64,000 bases of DNA from Shewanella olleyana (GTDB lineage: Bacteria > Pseudomonadota > Gammaproteobacteria > Enterobacterales > Shewanellaceae), in contig NZ_JAKILD010000018.1 of the NCBI RefSeq assembly GCF_023283825.1, forward strand, positions 51,944-115,943. The letters are read 5' to 3'. Within the stretch, counting starts at the first letter, position 1. Each line of letters starts with the position of its first letter. Shown piece by piece: positions 8,741-18,610 of this stretch. The translations under genes were made by a program, and so were the position numbers. Under the pieces are notes generated by a model that was not told the origin of the DNA, did not search any database, and was given only the letters and a program-made list of their open reading frames with translations.

Positions 8741-9637
8741 ATGATTCTCAAAAATAAAACACTTCAAAATGCTCAAACACCTCAAGCTGTCGCTGGTCAA
8801 AAGCAAGAGCAGAATGTGGCATTTTTTCTTCGCCGAGCGTTCAAAGACAACCCTGAAATTCTTATCATCAATGATTTCAAATTCACTTTTAATGATGAAA
8901 CCGCTCAAATCGATCACCTAATCGTTTACCCCTATGGCTTTGTACTCGTTGAATCAAAAAGTATTAAAGGCAATGTGGAGGTTAATAAACAGGGTGAATG
9001 GACTCGAAGCTTTAATCAAAAATGGTCTGGCATGCCTTCGTCAATCAAGCAGGTAGAGCAGCAACAGATCTTATTTAAAGAACTACTAAACCACCATAAA
9101 ATCGAAATACTTGGGAAAATGTTTGGTATTCAGCAAGGTATTAAAGGACGTTGTTGGGATCACCTCTGCGTGGTATCAAGCGATGCAGTTATTGATAGAA
9201 ATAGCATGCCAAAAGTCGTATCAGAACAATTAGTGAAATCCGAATTTTTAGTCGATAAGCTTCATAAAATAATGAAGCTAGGAAATAAACTTTTACGCAA
9301 AGTTAATGTGTATGACACTCGACCTTATTTTAGCCAACAAGAGCTCGACTCAATTGGACACTTCATTCTCAGTCAGCACATTGATAGCCATAAACAAACA
9401 GTAAGTCCTATACCTGAATTAGTTACTCCAATAGCAAAGCCTCAAACTCCAAATGTCTATCAAGAGGTTCAACCCGTTCCTCAAGTAAAACTAAGCTGTA
9501 AACATTGTGGAGAATCAACAAACTACACCCCAATGTACGGTAAGTTTGGTTATTACATTAACTGTAATCAATGCACTAAAAATACGCCCATGAAGCAACC
9601 CTGCTCCATGTGCCACAGCAAAAAAACTAAAGTGTAA
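8741..9637 (+). CDS. NERD nuclease-domain protein with zinc-ribbon tail, probably truncated by TAA
   Basis: A 298-residue protein with an N-terminal NERD (nuclease-related) domain, a PD-(D/E)xK-like fold. The core is Asp58 in TAQIDHLIVYPYGFVLV and Glu71-x-Lys73 in ESKSIKG. A proline-rich linker (about 230-250) leads to a C-terminal zinc-ribbon region with CKHCGES, NCNQC and CSMCH. The TAA at 9635 is directly followed, in the same frame, by 22 codons including YTLNCQDCQNQQ, which would supply the missing CxxC of the second ribbon. So the gene appears truncated by a nonsense change. The biological role is unknown; NERD genes are often in defence or mobile contexts. The region is AT-rich compared with its neighbours. 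Confidence 0.8.
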   Translation: MILKNKTLQNAQTPQAVAGQKQEQNVAFFLRRAFKDNPEILIINDFKFTFNDETAQIDHLIVYPYGFVLVESKSIKGNVEVNKQGEWTRSFNQKWSGMPSSIKQVEQQQILFKELLNHHKIEILGKMFGIQQGIKGRCWDHLCVVSSDAVIDRNSMPKVVSEQLVKSEFLVDKLHKIMKLGNKLLRKVNVYDTRPYFSQQELDSIGHFILSQHIDSHKQTVSPIPELVTPIAKPQTPNVYQEVQPVPQVKLSCKHCGESTNYTPMYGKFGYYINCNQCTKNTPMKQPCSMCHSKKTKV

Positions 9638-9706
9638 AAGCGCAAAGAGACTTACACCTTGAATTGCCAAGATTGTCAAAATCAACAAATTTTAGTAGCG
9701 AAGTAG
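9638..9706 (+). pseudogene. in-frame 3' remnant of the NERD gene after the TAA
   Basis: The codons after the stop stay open for 22 residues (KRKETYTLNCQDCQNQQILV then AK) to a TAG at 9704. The CxxC spacing fits the preceding CSMCH as a four-cysteine ribbon, and the decayed copy near 7501 preserves the same NCQDC coding block. This supports an ancestral longer protein. Confidence 0.7.
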
Positions 9707-9720
9707 AGTTAGGTATTTAA

Positions 9721-10440
9721 ATGAAAGATAAAGATAAAATAGCAGTATTTATTGATGCTGATAATGCTCCTTCCAAAAAAATTGACAAAGTACTTTCTGA
9801 GCTAGCGAGATATGGCGTCGTTAACATCCGTAAAGCCTATGGGAATTGGAAAAGTACAAATTTAAAGTCTTGGGAGGATGTTTTACATGAATTTGCTATA
9901 CAACCTATTCAACAGTTCGATTTAACAAAAGGTAAAAATGCTACAGATATGGCCTTAGTTATAGATGCTATGGATGTTCTATACACTAAAAATGTAGACA
10001 TAATCTGCTTAGTTTCTTCAGACTGTGATTTTACTCCTTTAGTAACACGCGCTTTAGCTGACGGTAAAATGGTCATTGGTTTCGGTGAGAGAAAAACACC
10101 AATTGCATTTGTAAATAGCTGTTCTAGATTCCTATTTCTAGACGAAAAAGTAGAATTAGAGATACTTAAAACTTCAGTGCCCAAAAACTTAAATAGAGAT
10201 ACAAAACTTATAACTCTACTAAGGCAAGCAATCGAAGCAGTAGAAGAGGATGATGGTTGGGCAATGCTCGGTCCCATAGGAACTCATATTTCTAACCATG
10301 CATCTTTTGATCAGAGGAATTACGGGTTTAAAAAGCTAAGCGACTTGTTCGCATCAATAGATCTTTTTCAAATGAAAAAAACACATGGCTCTGTTTTATG
10401 GGTAAAAGATAAAAAACGATCAAAAGTAAATCATAAATAA
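9721..10440 (+). CDS. NYN-domain protein with C-terminal OST-HTH/LOTUS domain
   Basis: A 239-residue cytoplasmic protein. Residues 1-145 form a NYN (PIN-like) domain with acidic metal-binding residues: FIDADNAP (Asp12, Asp14), KNATDMALVIDAMD, and VSSDCDFTPLV. Residues 155-235 resemble an OST-HTH/LOTUS RNA-binding module (GWAMLGPIGTHI ... GFKKLSDLF ... LWVKDK). NYN proteins are predicted, and in some cases shown, to be ribonucleases. The gene follows the NERD gene by 14 bases after the extended tail (83 after the TAA), so the pair is probably cotranscribed. The ribosome-binding site is weak. AT-rich composition suggests acquisition with its neighbour. Confidence 0.85.
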   Translation: MKDKDKIAVFIDADNAPSKKIDKVLSELARYGVVNIRKAYGNWKSTNLKSWEDVLHEFAIQPIQQFDLTKGKNATDMALVIDAMDVLYTKNVDIICLVSSDCDFTPLVTRALADGKMVIGFGERKTPIAFVNSCSRFLFLDEKVELEILKTSVPKNLNRDTKLITLLRQAIEAVEEDDGWAMLGPIGTHISNHASFDQRNYGFKKLSDLFASIDLFQMKKTHGSVLWVKDKKRSKVNHK

Positions 10441-10467
10441 AAATGAGTACCTAAAAAAGCCCACGAC

Positions 10468-10662
10468 TTAAGTGGTAATGTTAGTAAGCCAACTCCACTC
10501 TATATTGGAATATATGGAATACCCGAATACAGCAAACCAAACTTTTTTAAAAGCAAATATCAATTTTACAGCTGATAATGCCGTCAAGGTCATACTATTC
10601 AAAGCAATTTCACCTTGTTTAGCATGAGCAGAAATTTGGTTGCCCCAAGTCGGTTTCTTCAT
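10468..10662 (-). CDS. possible small protein, 64 aa, unknown
   Basis: A 64-codon minus-strand frame beginning MKKPTWGNQISAHAKQGEIA with a hydrophobic/aromatic second half. I do not recognise it. Its only support is position: two strong palindromes at 10703-10735 lie 40-75 bases upstream, where an operator would be. It may be the remnant of a larger regulated gene. Confidence 0.25.
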   Translation of the reverse strand: MKKPTWGNQISAHAKQGEIALNSMTLTALSAVKLIFAFKKVWFAVFGYSIYSNIEWSWLTNITT

Positions 10663-10702
10663 TCCAAAATCTCAGTTATTCTCAGTAAGAAGATTATATC
10701 AG

Positions 10703-10735
10703 ACTGGTCATACCAGTCAACTGGTCGACCAGTTG
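10703..10735. promoter_or_regulatory. twin GntR/FadR-type palindromes
   Basis: ACTGGTCATACCAGT (10703-10717) is directly followed by the perfect 18-bp palindrome CAACTGGTCGACCAGTTG (10718-10735). Both share ACTGGT/ACCAGT arms with 3- and 2-bp centres. TGGT-N-ACCA dyads are typical of FadR-subfamily GntR repressors. The nearest start codon is that of the 64-aa frame at 10662. No gntR-type gene is seen in the window. Confidence 0.55.
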
Positions 10736-10802
10736 ATAATTAATGATAAGAAAACTCTCAGTGCCAAGAATAAGTCTCATAACTTCAAAATAAACTAATG
10801 TT

Positions 10803-10894
10803 AAAAGCACTAAAAAGCCCCGATACCGTTAGGAATCGGGGCTTTCAATTTTTTTAGTTTCTAAGCTTTTAGGCTAGAGACCGACAGAGCATTT
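10803..10894 (+). repeat. right copy of duplicated terminator-containing segment
   Basis: Matches the segment at 8514-8626: the same CACTAAAAAGCCCC start, the same CCGTTAG loop and the same GGCTAGAGACC-ACAGAGCATTT end. This copy retains a near-perfect terminator stem and is probably the parent copy, since it lies directly downstream of groEL. Confidence 0.75.
10814..10853. terminator. bidirectional terminator downstream of groEL
   Basis: Stem AAAGCCCCGAT/ATCGGGGCTTT with a T-run on both sides: CAATTTTTTT on the plus strand and TTTTT on the minus strand. It lies about 155 bases beyond the groEL stop codon. Confidence 0.85.
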
Positions 10895-10997
10895 ACGTAG
10901 GATAAATCGTGTTAGTACAAGGCGCTTTACCACGACGTTTAGTTTTTCATAAACGAGTGGTGAAGCAACGCAGTAATCACCGATTTAGACCAGTAAA

Positions 10998-12692
<1,695 letters not shown>

Positions 12693-12983
12693 TTAACCTA
12701 CAACTGCCATTAAGTCTGATTCAGATAGGATAAGTACTTCTTCACCATCAATCTTTTCTTTCTTCACGCCATAACCTTCATTGAAAATCACTACGTCGCC
12801 AACTTGTACGTCAAGTGCTTTAACTGTACCGTTCTCTAAGATGCGACCATTGCCCACAGCTAGGACTTCACCACGTGTTGATACTTCTGCAGCACTGCCT
12901 GTTAATACGATGCCACCCGCTGAAGTTGACTCAACCTCTAAACGCTTAACGATTACACGGTCATGTAATGGACGAATATTCAT
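12693..12983 (-). CDS. groES: co-chaperonin GroES (10 kDa)
   Basis: A 96-residue co-chaperonin that caps GroEL. Begins [20 protein letters not shown]; the mobile loop is near [11 protein letters not shown] (residues 22-32), and the end has [18 protein letters not shown]. It is the first gene of the groES-groEL operon, with GGAGAGT before its ATG and a sigma-32-type promoter about 100 bases upstream. Confidence 0.98.
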   Translation of the reverse strand: MNIRPLHDRVIVKRLEVESTSAGGIVLTGSAAEVSTRGEVLAVGNGRILENGTVKALDVQVGDVVIFNEGYGVKKEKIDGEEVLILSESDLMAVVG

Positions 12984-13066
12984 CTACGGACTCTCCTAAT
13001 AATTGCTGCCCACAAACGAGGCGGTTTAAACAAATGATAAGGGCATAAATCCCTTTAATGTTTGAT

Positions 13067-13095
13067 ATATGGGGGTTGATGATCACAGTTCCAAG
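13067..13095 (-). promoter_or_regulatory. sigma-32 heat-shock promoter of groES-groEL
   Basis: Read on the minus strand: -35 CTTGGAA (consensus CTTGAAA), a 14-base spacer and -10 CCCCATAT. This fits the gammaproteobacterial RpoH promoter. No CIRCE repeat is seen. Confidence 0.85.
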
Positions 13096-13207
13096 GGCGG
13101 CAATAAAAAAACTGCGATTTTTTTGTAAAAATTGTAGCTAGTATTTTTTAAAGCATGATGAATGCTGATAGAATTTGTCCCCCGTTGTCATGTTAAAGCC
13201 GAGATTG

Positions 13208-14599
13208 ATGAAAGATAAACATGGGTTGCTAAGTGCGCCAATTGGTCGCGTACTCTTTACAATGAGCCTCCCAAACCTTATCGGTATCCTCACCATTTAT
13301 GGTGGCAGCCTGATAGATACCTATTTCATTAGTCGTTTAGGCACTGATGCGTTGGCGGCTGTCAGTTTTACCTTCCCTGTTGCCATTGTATTTGCCAGTA
13401 TCGCCATTGGTATCGGCGCTGCAGTGTCCACCAACCTTGCGCGGCTTATTGGTAGCGGTAATACCGATAAAGCCAAAAGCTTTTTATTTGATGCCATGCT
13501 ACTGACTTTCTTACTCATCAGTGTTTTGGTGGCCGTCGGCATTGCGACTATCGACCCTTTATTTACCTTAATGGGCGCCAATGAAAAAAGCCTACCGCTG
13601 ATCCACGACTATATGCTGATTTGGTTTTGCAGCGCACCGCTACTGGTGCTGCTGATGGTCGGTAACCAAGGCATACGAGCAACGGGTGACACCCGCTCTC
13701 CAGCTATCATCATGTCTGTTGCAGCCATTATCAACTTAGTGCTTGATCCCATTTTAATCTTTGGTTTGGGCCCATTTCCTCGATTAGAAATTCAAGGCGC
13801 TGCCATTGCTTCATTAATTTCCTGGGTCGTTGCATTCACAGTGTCCACTTATATTCTTATTTGGAAAAAGCGCATACTTGAATTAATGACCTTGTGTAAG
13901 CTGCGTATAAGATCTAATTGGAAAAGACTCGGCCACATTGCCCGCCCTGCAGCATTAATGAACATGCTTAACCCAATCGCTAATGGGGTTATTTTGGCGA
14001 TGCTTGCCCGTGCAGACCAAGGGGCTGTCGCAGCATTTGGCGCTGGTATTCGCCTTGAAACCTTATTCATCGTAGTGTGCATGTCGCTCACTTCAAGCTT
14101 AATGCCTTTTGTTGGCCAAAACTTAGGCGCGGGGCAACATCAGCGCGCTAAAGACGGCATGATGATGTCACTTCGCTTTGCCTTAGTTTTTCAAACCTTA
14201 CTGTATGTGCCTATCTTTTTTAGCGGCCACGGAATTGCTGAGCTATTCAGTAACGACCCATTAGTTGTTGACTGGTTAAGCTTTTACATTCAAGTGCTGC
14301 CTGCTGCATATGGTCCATTAGCGGTAGTGATTATTTTTGCGACTTGCTTAAATGCCTACCACCGCCCAATGATGTCATTAGTGATTAACTTGGTACGCCT
14401 ATTCGTGTTAATGCTGCCATTAGCCGCGATAGGTTTGTATTTAGGTGGGGTAAAAGGTTTGCTGATTGCACTGCCAGTGACCAATACCATCATGGGCATT
14501 GCTTGCTACATGATGGCCAGTCGGATAACTGAACCTGACACAGCCCAAAAGCACTACAATAGCGATAAAATAACTAACTCTGCGGATTCAACGCTATAG
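13208..14599 (+). CDS. MATE family efflux transporter
   Basis: A 463-residue inner-membrane transporter with about twelve hydrophobic segments in two MATE repeats, likely an Na+ or H+ coupled drug/toxin exporter. Landmarks: LFTMSLPNLIGILTIYGGSL near the N-terminus, IGIGAAVSTNLARLIG in repeat 1, RATGDTRSPAI, and GAGIRLETLFIV with FVGQNLGAG in repeat 2. A frame from a TTG at 13175 and an ATG at 13190 exist upstream; the ATG at 13208 gives MKDKHGLLSAPIGRVLF, which fits family N-termini, but its Shine-Dalgarno is weak. It is divergent from groES. Substrate unknown. Confidence 0.88.
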   Translation: MKDKHGLLSAPIGRVLFTMSLPNLIGILTIYGGSLIDTYFISRLGTDALAAVSFTFPVAIVFASIAIGIGAAVSTNLARLIGSGNTDKAKSFLFDAMLLTFLLISVLVAVGIATIDPLFTLMGANEKSLPLIHDYMLIWFCSAPLLVLLMVGNQGIRATGDTRSPAIIMSVAAIINLVLDPILIFGLGPFPRLEIQGAAIASLISWVVAFTVSTYILIWKKRILELMTLCKLRIRSNWKRLGHIARPAALMNMLNPIANGVILAMLARADQGAVAAFGAGIRLETLFIVVCMSLTSSLMPFVGQNLGAGQHQRAKDGMMMSLRFALVFQTLLYVPIFFSGHGIAELFSNDPLVVDWLSFYIQVLPAAYGPLAVVIIFATCLNAYHRPMMSLVINLVRLFVLMLPLAAIGLYLGGVKGLLIALPVTNTIMGIACYMMASRITEPDTAQKHYNSDKITNSADSTL

Positions 14600-14634
14600 T
14601 TTCAGCGCTATAGTTTCAGCGCTATAGTTTCAGC
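14593..14634 (+). repeat. 14-bp tandem repeat, 3 copies
   Basis: CGCTATAGTTTCAG repeats three times, beginning in the last codons of the MATE gene and continuing past its stop. The rest of the gap to 14885 is AT-rich with no visible gene. Confidence 0.9.
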
Positions 14635-14885
14635 GTTATTGATAAAGAGCTGTTGATTAAGAACTATTGATTAAAAACTGTGAATCAAGTTTTGTAGATT
14701 GAATCTCAAAGAATCAATAGCTTAAATTAAGCTTAGCTCTTTATCGTTAGCATTAACTCAGCAGTCATGATTAAGCTTCATTAATCAGCTATTGCAGCAT
14801 TCCATAATTAATGGTGTATTGAGAGAAAGGCATTCTTTAAGATAATGCTGACTCAGTAACCAATCAACATAGTCTAGGAAAGTTC

Positions 14886-15239
14886 ATGAGTAAATCGGTC
14901 AATGCAGCGCTGTTAAACGCTTTTGTCTGTCCTGGCACAGGCCATTTATATTTAGGTAAAAAGGCCATTGGCTGGGGCATTATCGCCGCCTGTTTCGTGA
15001 GTTTATGCGTGATAATGACCGAAGTGATGACACGTGCCCAAGTTATTGCCGATGAGATTGTCGCTGGCAATATGCCAATGGATTTTTACAGTATTTACGA
15101 CGCGGTTCATCAAAGTATGACGACTAATTTACCCCAGTCATTAAACCTTGCCTGGTTTGTGTTACTCGCTTGCTGGATAGGCGGTACTGTTAGTGCTTAT
15201 TTGATGGGAAAGAAAATGGATGAGCAAAAAAAGAGTTAA
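14886..15239 (+). CDS. small inner-membrane protein, unknown function
   Basis: A 117-residue protein with two clear transmembrane segments, near residues 28-48 (GWGIIAACFVSLCVIMTEVM) and 88-108. The N-terminal AFVCPGTGHLYLGKKAIGW resembles the glycine-rich motif of TM2-like small membrane proteins, but the match is not firm. The ending is basic (KKMDEQKKS). It stands alone between the MATE gene and the convergent fxsA, with a shared bidirectional terminator after it. No function can be assigned. Confidence 0.7.
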   Translation: MSKSVNAALLNAFVCPGTGHLYLGKKAIGWGIIAACFVSLCVIMTEVMTRAQVIADEIVAGNMPMDFYSIYDAVHQSMTTNLPQSLNLAWFVLLACWIGGTVSAYLMGKKMDEQKKS

Positions 15240-15281
15240 TGCTAAACAGGCTTACACTCTATGAAATAGTTAAAAAGATAA

Positions 15282-15320
15282 CGAAAAGCCGCTTGAGGCA
15301 ATGACTCAAGCGGCTTTTTT
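15282..15320. terminator. bidirectional terminator between 14886 gene and fxsA
   Basis: Stem AAAGCCGCTTGAG/CTCAAGCGGCTTT with a short loop, and T/A runs on both sides. Confidence 0.9.
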
Positions 15321-15336
15321 AATCTGCCAGACCAGC

Positions 15337-15984
15337 TTATGATTTTTTATCAGCGTCGCTGTTCTCACTCGTCTTTTTATCATCAGACTTTTTATCATCA
15401 GACTTTTCAACACTGGCGTTTTTATCACCGCTATCTGCTGGGGTAATATCTTTCACTTCAACCTGATGCGACTCAGGGGTTAAATCATTTGGATCAAACT
15501 TGCGCTCAAAGTCGCCGTCAAAGGTATTGCCATCTTGGTTAAATGGATTTTGATTTTGGCCAAATGGGCTGCCATTCCCAAAAGGGTTTTGACCTGCTTG
15601 ACCTTGGAAACCGCCACCAGCAACCACACGCATTTGCATCCGTTTAAATACATAACTGGCAATCGGTGAACGTGTAATTGGAGTTAACAGTAATAAACCG
15701 ATAAAGTCAGTGACAAAACCTGGAAACAATAATAATAAACCTGCCGCCGCTAGCATCATGCCTTCGACAATTTCTTTACCTGGCGCTTCACCGCGCTCAA
15801 GCTTAGATTGCACCGACATTAAGGTACTTAAACCTTGGCTACGAACCAATGAAACACCGACAATTGCGGTTAGAAAAACTAACGCGACAGTGTTCAATGG
15901 GCCAAACACATCCCCTACTGAGATCAATACCGATAACTCAATAGCAGGAACAAGAATAAAAACTAAAAACAAAACTAACAGCAT
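15337..15984 (-). CDS. fxsA: FxsA family membrane protein
   Basis: A 215-residue cytoplasmic-membrane protein. FxsA of E. coli suppresses F-plasmid exclusion of phage T7 when overproduced; its normal role is unknown. Three hydrophobic segments are visible, starting MLLVLFLVFILVPAIELSVL, then NTVALVFLTAIVGVSLVRSQ, then GMMLAAAGLLLLFPGF. The C-terminal 90 residues are polar, with an N/G/F/Q-rich stretch and a K/D-rich tail (KKSDDKKTSENSDADKKS). A longer frame extends 57 codons upstream, but the ATG at 15984 has GAGG just before it and fits the family. Confidence 0.88.
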   Translation of the reverse strand: MLLVLFLVFILVPAIELSVLISVGDVFGPLNTVALVFLTAIVGVSLVRSQGLSTLMSVQSKLERGEAPGKEIVEGMMLAAAGLLLLFPGFVTDFIGLLLLTPITRSPIASYVFKRMQMRVVAGGGFQGQAGQNPFGNGSPFGQNQNPFNQDGNTFDGDFERKFDPNDLTPESHQVEVKDITPADSGDKNASVEKSDDKKSDDKKTSENSDADKKS

Positions 15985-16268
15985 GTTGGCCTCAATTATT
16001 TCATTGGGTATGAACAATATATGGGGGTAATCGGGTCTTAATTCAAGACGCATCGAGATTATCGTTAATCGCAACTGAATTAGGCGACTAACAATGCTCA
16101 CGTAATTTGCTATTGTACTCAACAAGATTGTACTTAACAAAATGGTACTGAACAAAAGTGAGATACATTAGCGAATTATGATTAAATTCAAAAAGTATTG
16201 GCATTAACCTATTTTAGGTTATTAAGCTTAAGCTAACTTTAAGAGAAACCAAGGATGATAGATACCTT

Positions 16269-16591
16269 ATGTCAGCAAGCTATTTATTAGTTATAACAAC
16301 TTGTCCAGATATCGCCAGTGCTAAAAGCTCGCCGCGGCATTAGTTAATGCTAAAGTCGCCGCCTGTGTACAACTGCATTCTCAAGTTGAGTCAGTTTATA
16401 TATGGGAAGGTGAGATTTGTCATAGTAGTGAAGTCGCTATGCACATAAAATGCATGGCAGGTAATTATGATGCGATAGAAAAAATAGTGATCGATTTACA
16501 TCCCTATGAAGTACCAGAATTAATCGCTACGCCTATTACTCAAGGCTTGCCAAATTATTTACATTGGATAAAAGAAACCTCTCAATCATGA
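16269..16591 (+). pseudogene. cutA: cutA divalent-cation tolerance gene with a frameshift
   Basis: The start codon gives MSASYLLVITTCPDIASAK, the CutA N-terminus, but the frame then hits a stop 25 codons in. In another frame the protein resumes as KLAAALVNAKVAACVQLHSQ, VESVYIWEGEI and ends PNYLHWIKETSQS. One base appears to be missing in the AAAA run at about 16321-16324. CutA normally is a 105-110 aa trimeric protein linked to copper tolerance. The intact downstream frame ends overlapping the dsbD start (ATGA). It may be a recent pseudogene, a sequencing error, or less likely a -1 slippage product. Confidence 0.85.
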
Positions 16592-18456
16592 AAAGAATAT
16601 TTGCGCTTATATTGACCAGTTTGCTTCTGCTATCGCCATTAGCACACAGTGAAGACATTTTTAGTAACAGCAATAAATTTAGTTTCCTGCAGGACGAGCC
16701 AGAGTTAATGCCTGTTGAGCAGGCGTTTGTGTTTGATTACAAGCAAGATGGTAATCAAATCGCGATTAATTTTGTCATAGCCGAAGGCTATTACATGTAT
16801 CGGGACAAACTGACCTTTAGTGCCGATGGCGCTGTAATTGGTGATATCGCGCTACCAAAAGGTAAGATGCACGATGATGAATATTTTGGTGAACAACAAG
16901 TTTACTACTCTTATGTTGAGTTACCGTTAGCGCTAAAAGAGGCTGCAGCAGGCTCTAAAGTACAAGTCACCTTTATGGGCTGTGCTGAAGGCAAATTATG
17001 TTACCCACCAACTAAACGTGATGTAGACCTTGAAGCCGTTGCTGCAAATGATGGCAAACTGCCAAAAAAGAAAGCCATTATTGGTGGTGCACCTAGCGAT
17101 ACTGCTACTGATAGCACAGCTACTGAATCAAATAACACAAACACTTCTGAGCCTATCACCCAACAAGATAGCTTAAGCCAAATGTTGGCTAACGACAGTT
17201 TAATGTGGACCTTGGTAATCTTCTTTGGCTTAGGTATTGGTTTAGCCTTAACTCCGTGTGTTTTCCCAATGTATCCCATCTTGTCTGGCATTATTGTTGG
17301 CCAAGGTAAGCAATTATCAACGGCAAAAGCCTTCACTTTGTCGATGGCCTATGTTCAAGGTATGGCCATTACCTACTCACTACTGGGTTTAGTGGTGGCC
17401 TCAGCTGGGCTTAAGTTCCAAGCAGCGCTGCAACACCCCGCCATTCTGATTTTCTTAGCAGTGATGTTTGTGCTACTAAGTTTATCTATGTTTGGTATGT
17501 ACGAATTACGTCTGCCAGGTAAATGGCAAGATAAGATGAATACACTGTCGAATAACCAAAAAGGTGGCAACCTGATTGGGGTGTTCTTTATGGGAGTAAT
17601 TTCAGGTTTAGTGGCTTCACCTTGTACAACAGCGCCATTATCTGGCGCATTGATCTACGTGGCTCAAAGTGGCGACTTACTCCAAGGTTTCTTAGCCCTT
17701 TATGTATTAAGCATGGGTATGGGTGTACCACTGCTTATTATCGGCACATCAGGCGGTAAGTTATTGCCAAGAGCAGGCGCTTGGATGGATATCATTAAGA
17801 CCATATTCGGTTTCTTACTGATTTCAGTCTCTATCGTCATGATTGATCGTATCTGGCCAGGCGTTGTTTCTGATGTACTTTGGTCACTATGGGGCATTGG
17901 CTTAACAGGCTACCTTATCCACCAAAACAAACTGTCAGAGTTTAACTGGAAGCAAACTAGCCGTGGCATTGTACTCATGCTGGCATTATTGGCGAGTTTC
18001 TCTTACGGTTTCCAAGCTGTGATGTCTGCGATGGGCTTACAAGCGCCATCTATCAGCAATGAAATAAACCAAACTGCGCCAGCTAAACAGGTAAAATTTA
18101 AACTGATTAAGTCAGTAGAAGATTTAGAACTTGAATTAGATAAAGCCAGCATTAGCGGTAAAAACGTGATGCTAGATTTATACGCTGACTGGTGTGTGGC
18201 CTGTAAAGAGTTTGAAAATATCACTTTTAAAGACCTTATGGTGATTGAACGTTTAGAGCAAATTATTTTACTTAAGGCTGACCTCACCAAAACCGATGCA
18301 GTTGATGTCGAATTGATGGAGTATTTCAGCGTTCTTGGGTTACCAGCCCTTATCATGTTCGATAAAAATGCTGACCAACGTGAAGATCTACGAGTAACAG
18401 GGTTTATGAAACCTAAACCTTTTGCTGAACACTTGGATTTATTACTTGAAAAGTAG
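16588..18456 (+). CDS. dsbD: thiol:disulfide interchange protein DsbD
   Basis: A 622-residue inner-membrane reductase that carries electrons from cytoplasmic thioredoxin to periplasmic DsbC/DsbE-type partners. A signal peptide starts MKRIFALILTSLLLLSPLAH. The periplasmic alpha domain has Cys132 and Cys138 (GCAEGKLCYPP). The eight-helix beta domain has Cys224 (TPCVFPMYPIL) and Cys346 (ASPCTTAPLSG). The C-terminal thioredoxin-like gamma domain has Cys536/Cys539 in DWCVACKEFE. All six catalytic cysteines are present. The frame extends 8 codons upstream, but the ATG at 16588 overlaps the cutA stop and begins the signal peptide. Important for cytochrome c maturation, fitting a multiheme-rich organism. 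Confidence 0.96.
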   Translation: MKRIFALILTSLLLLSPLAHSEDIFSNSNKFSFLQDEPELMPVEQAFVFDYKQDGNQIAINFVIAEGYYMYRDKLTFSADGAVIGDIALPKGKMHDDEYFGEQQVYYSYVELPLALKEAAAGSKVQVTFMGCAEGKLCYPPTKRDVDLEAVAANDGKLPKKKAIIGGAPSDTATDSTATESNNTNTSEPITQQDSLSQMLANDSLMWTLVIFFGLGIGLALTPCVFPMYPILSGIIVGQGKQLSTAKAFTLSMAYVQGMAITYSLLGLVVASAGLKFQAALQHPAILIFLAVMFVLLSLSMFGMYELRLPGKWQDKMNTLSNNQKGGNLIGVFFMGVISGLVASPCTTAPLSGALIYVAQSGDLLQGFLALYVLSMGMGVPLLIIGTSGGKLLPRAGAWMDIIKTIFGFLLISVSIVMIDRIWPGVVSDVLWSLWGIGLTGYLIHQNKLSEFNWKQTSRGIVLMLALLASFSYGFQAVMSAMGLQAPSISNEINQTAPAKQVKFKLIKSVEDLELELDKASISGKNVMLDLYADWCVACKEFENITFKDLMVIERLEQIILLKADLTKTDAVDVELMEYFSVLGLPALIMFDKNADQREDLRVTGFMKPKPFAEHLDLLLEK

Positions 18457-18482
18457 TTTCAGGGTTTTATAACCCAATGATA

Positions 18483-18519
18483 AAAGACCAATTTAATTTT
18501 TAAATTGGTCTTTTTTTTA
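18483..18519 (+). terminator. intrinsic terminator after dsbD
   Basis: Stem AAAGACCAATTT/AAATTGGTCTTT followed by a long T-run. Confidence 0.92.
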
Positions 18520-18610
18520 TTTTATGATGACATTTTAATATCAAGTTAACTTTTTTCTTATACAATCTACTTATCTACAACCCCTTTTCAACAACTAGAA
18601 TTAAGGCTTT

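Noticed and set aside
13039..13055. AAGGG/CCCTT inverted repeat near the groES leader as a CIRCE element
   Set aside because: It does not match the CIRCE sequence; a sigma-32 promoter explains the regulation.
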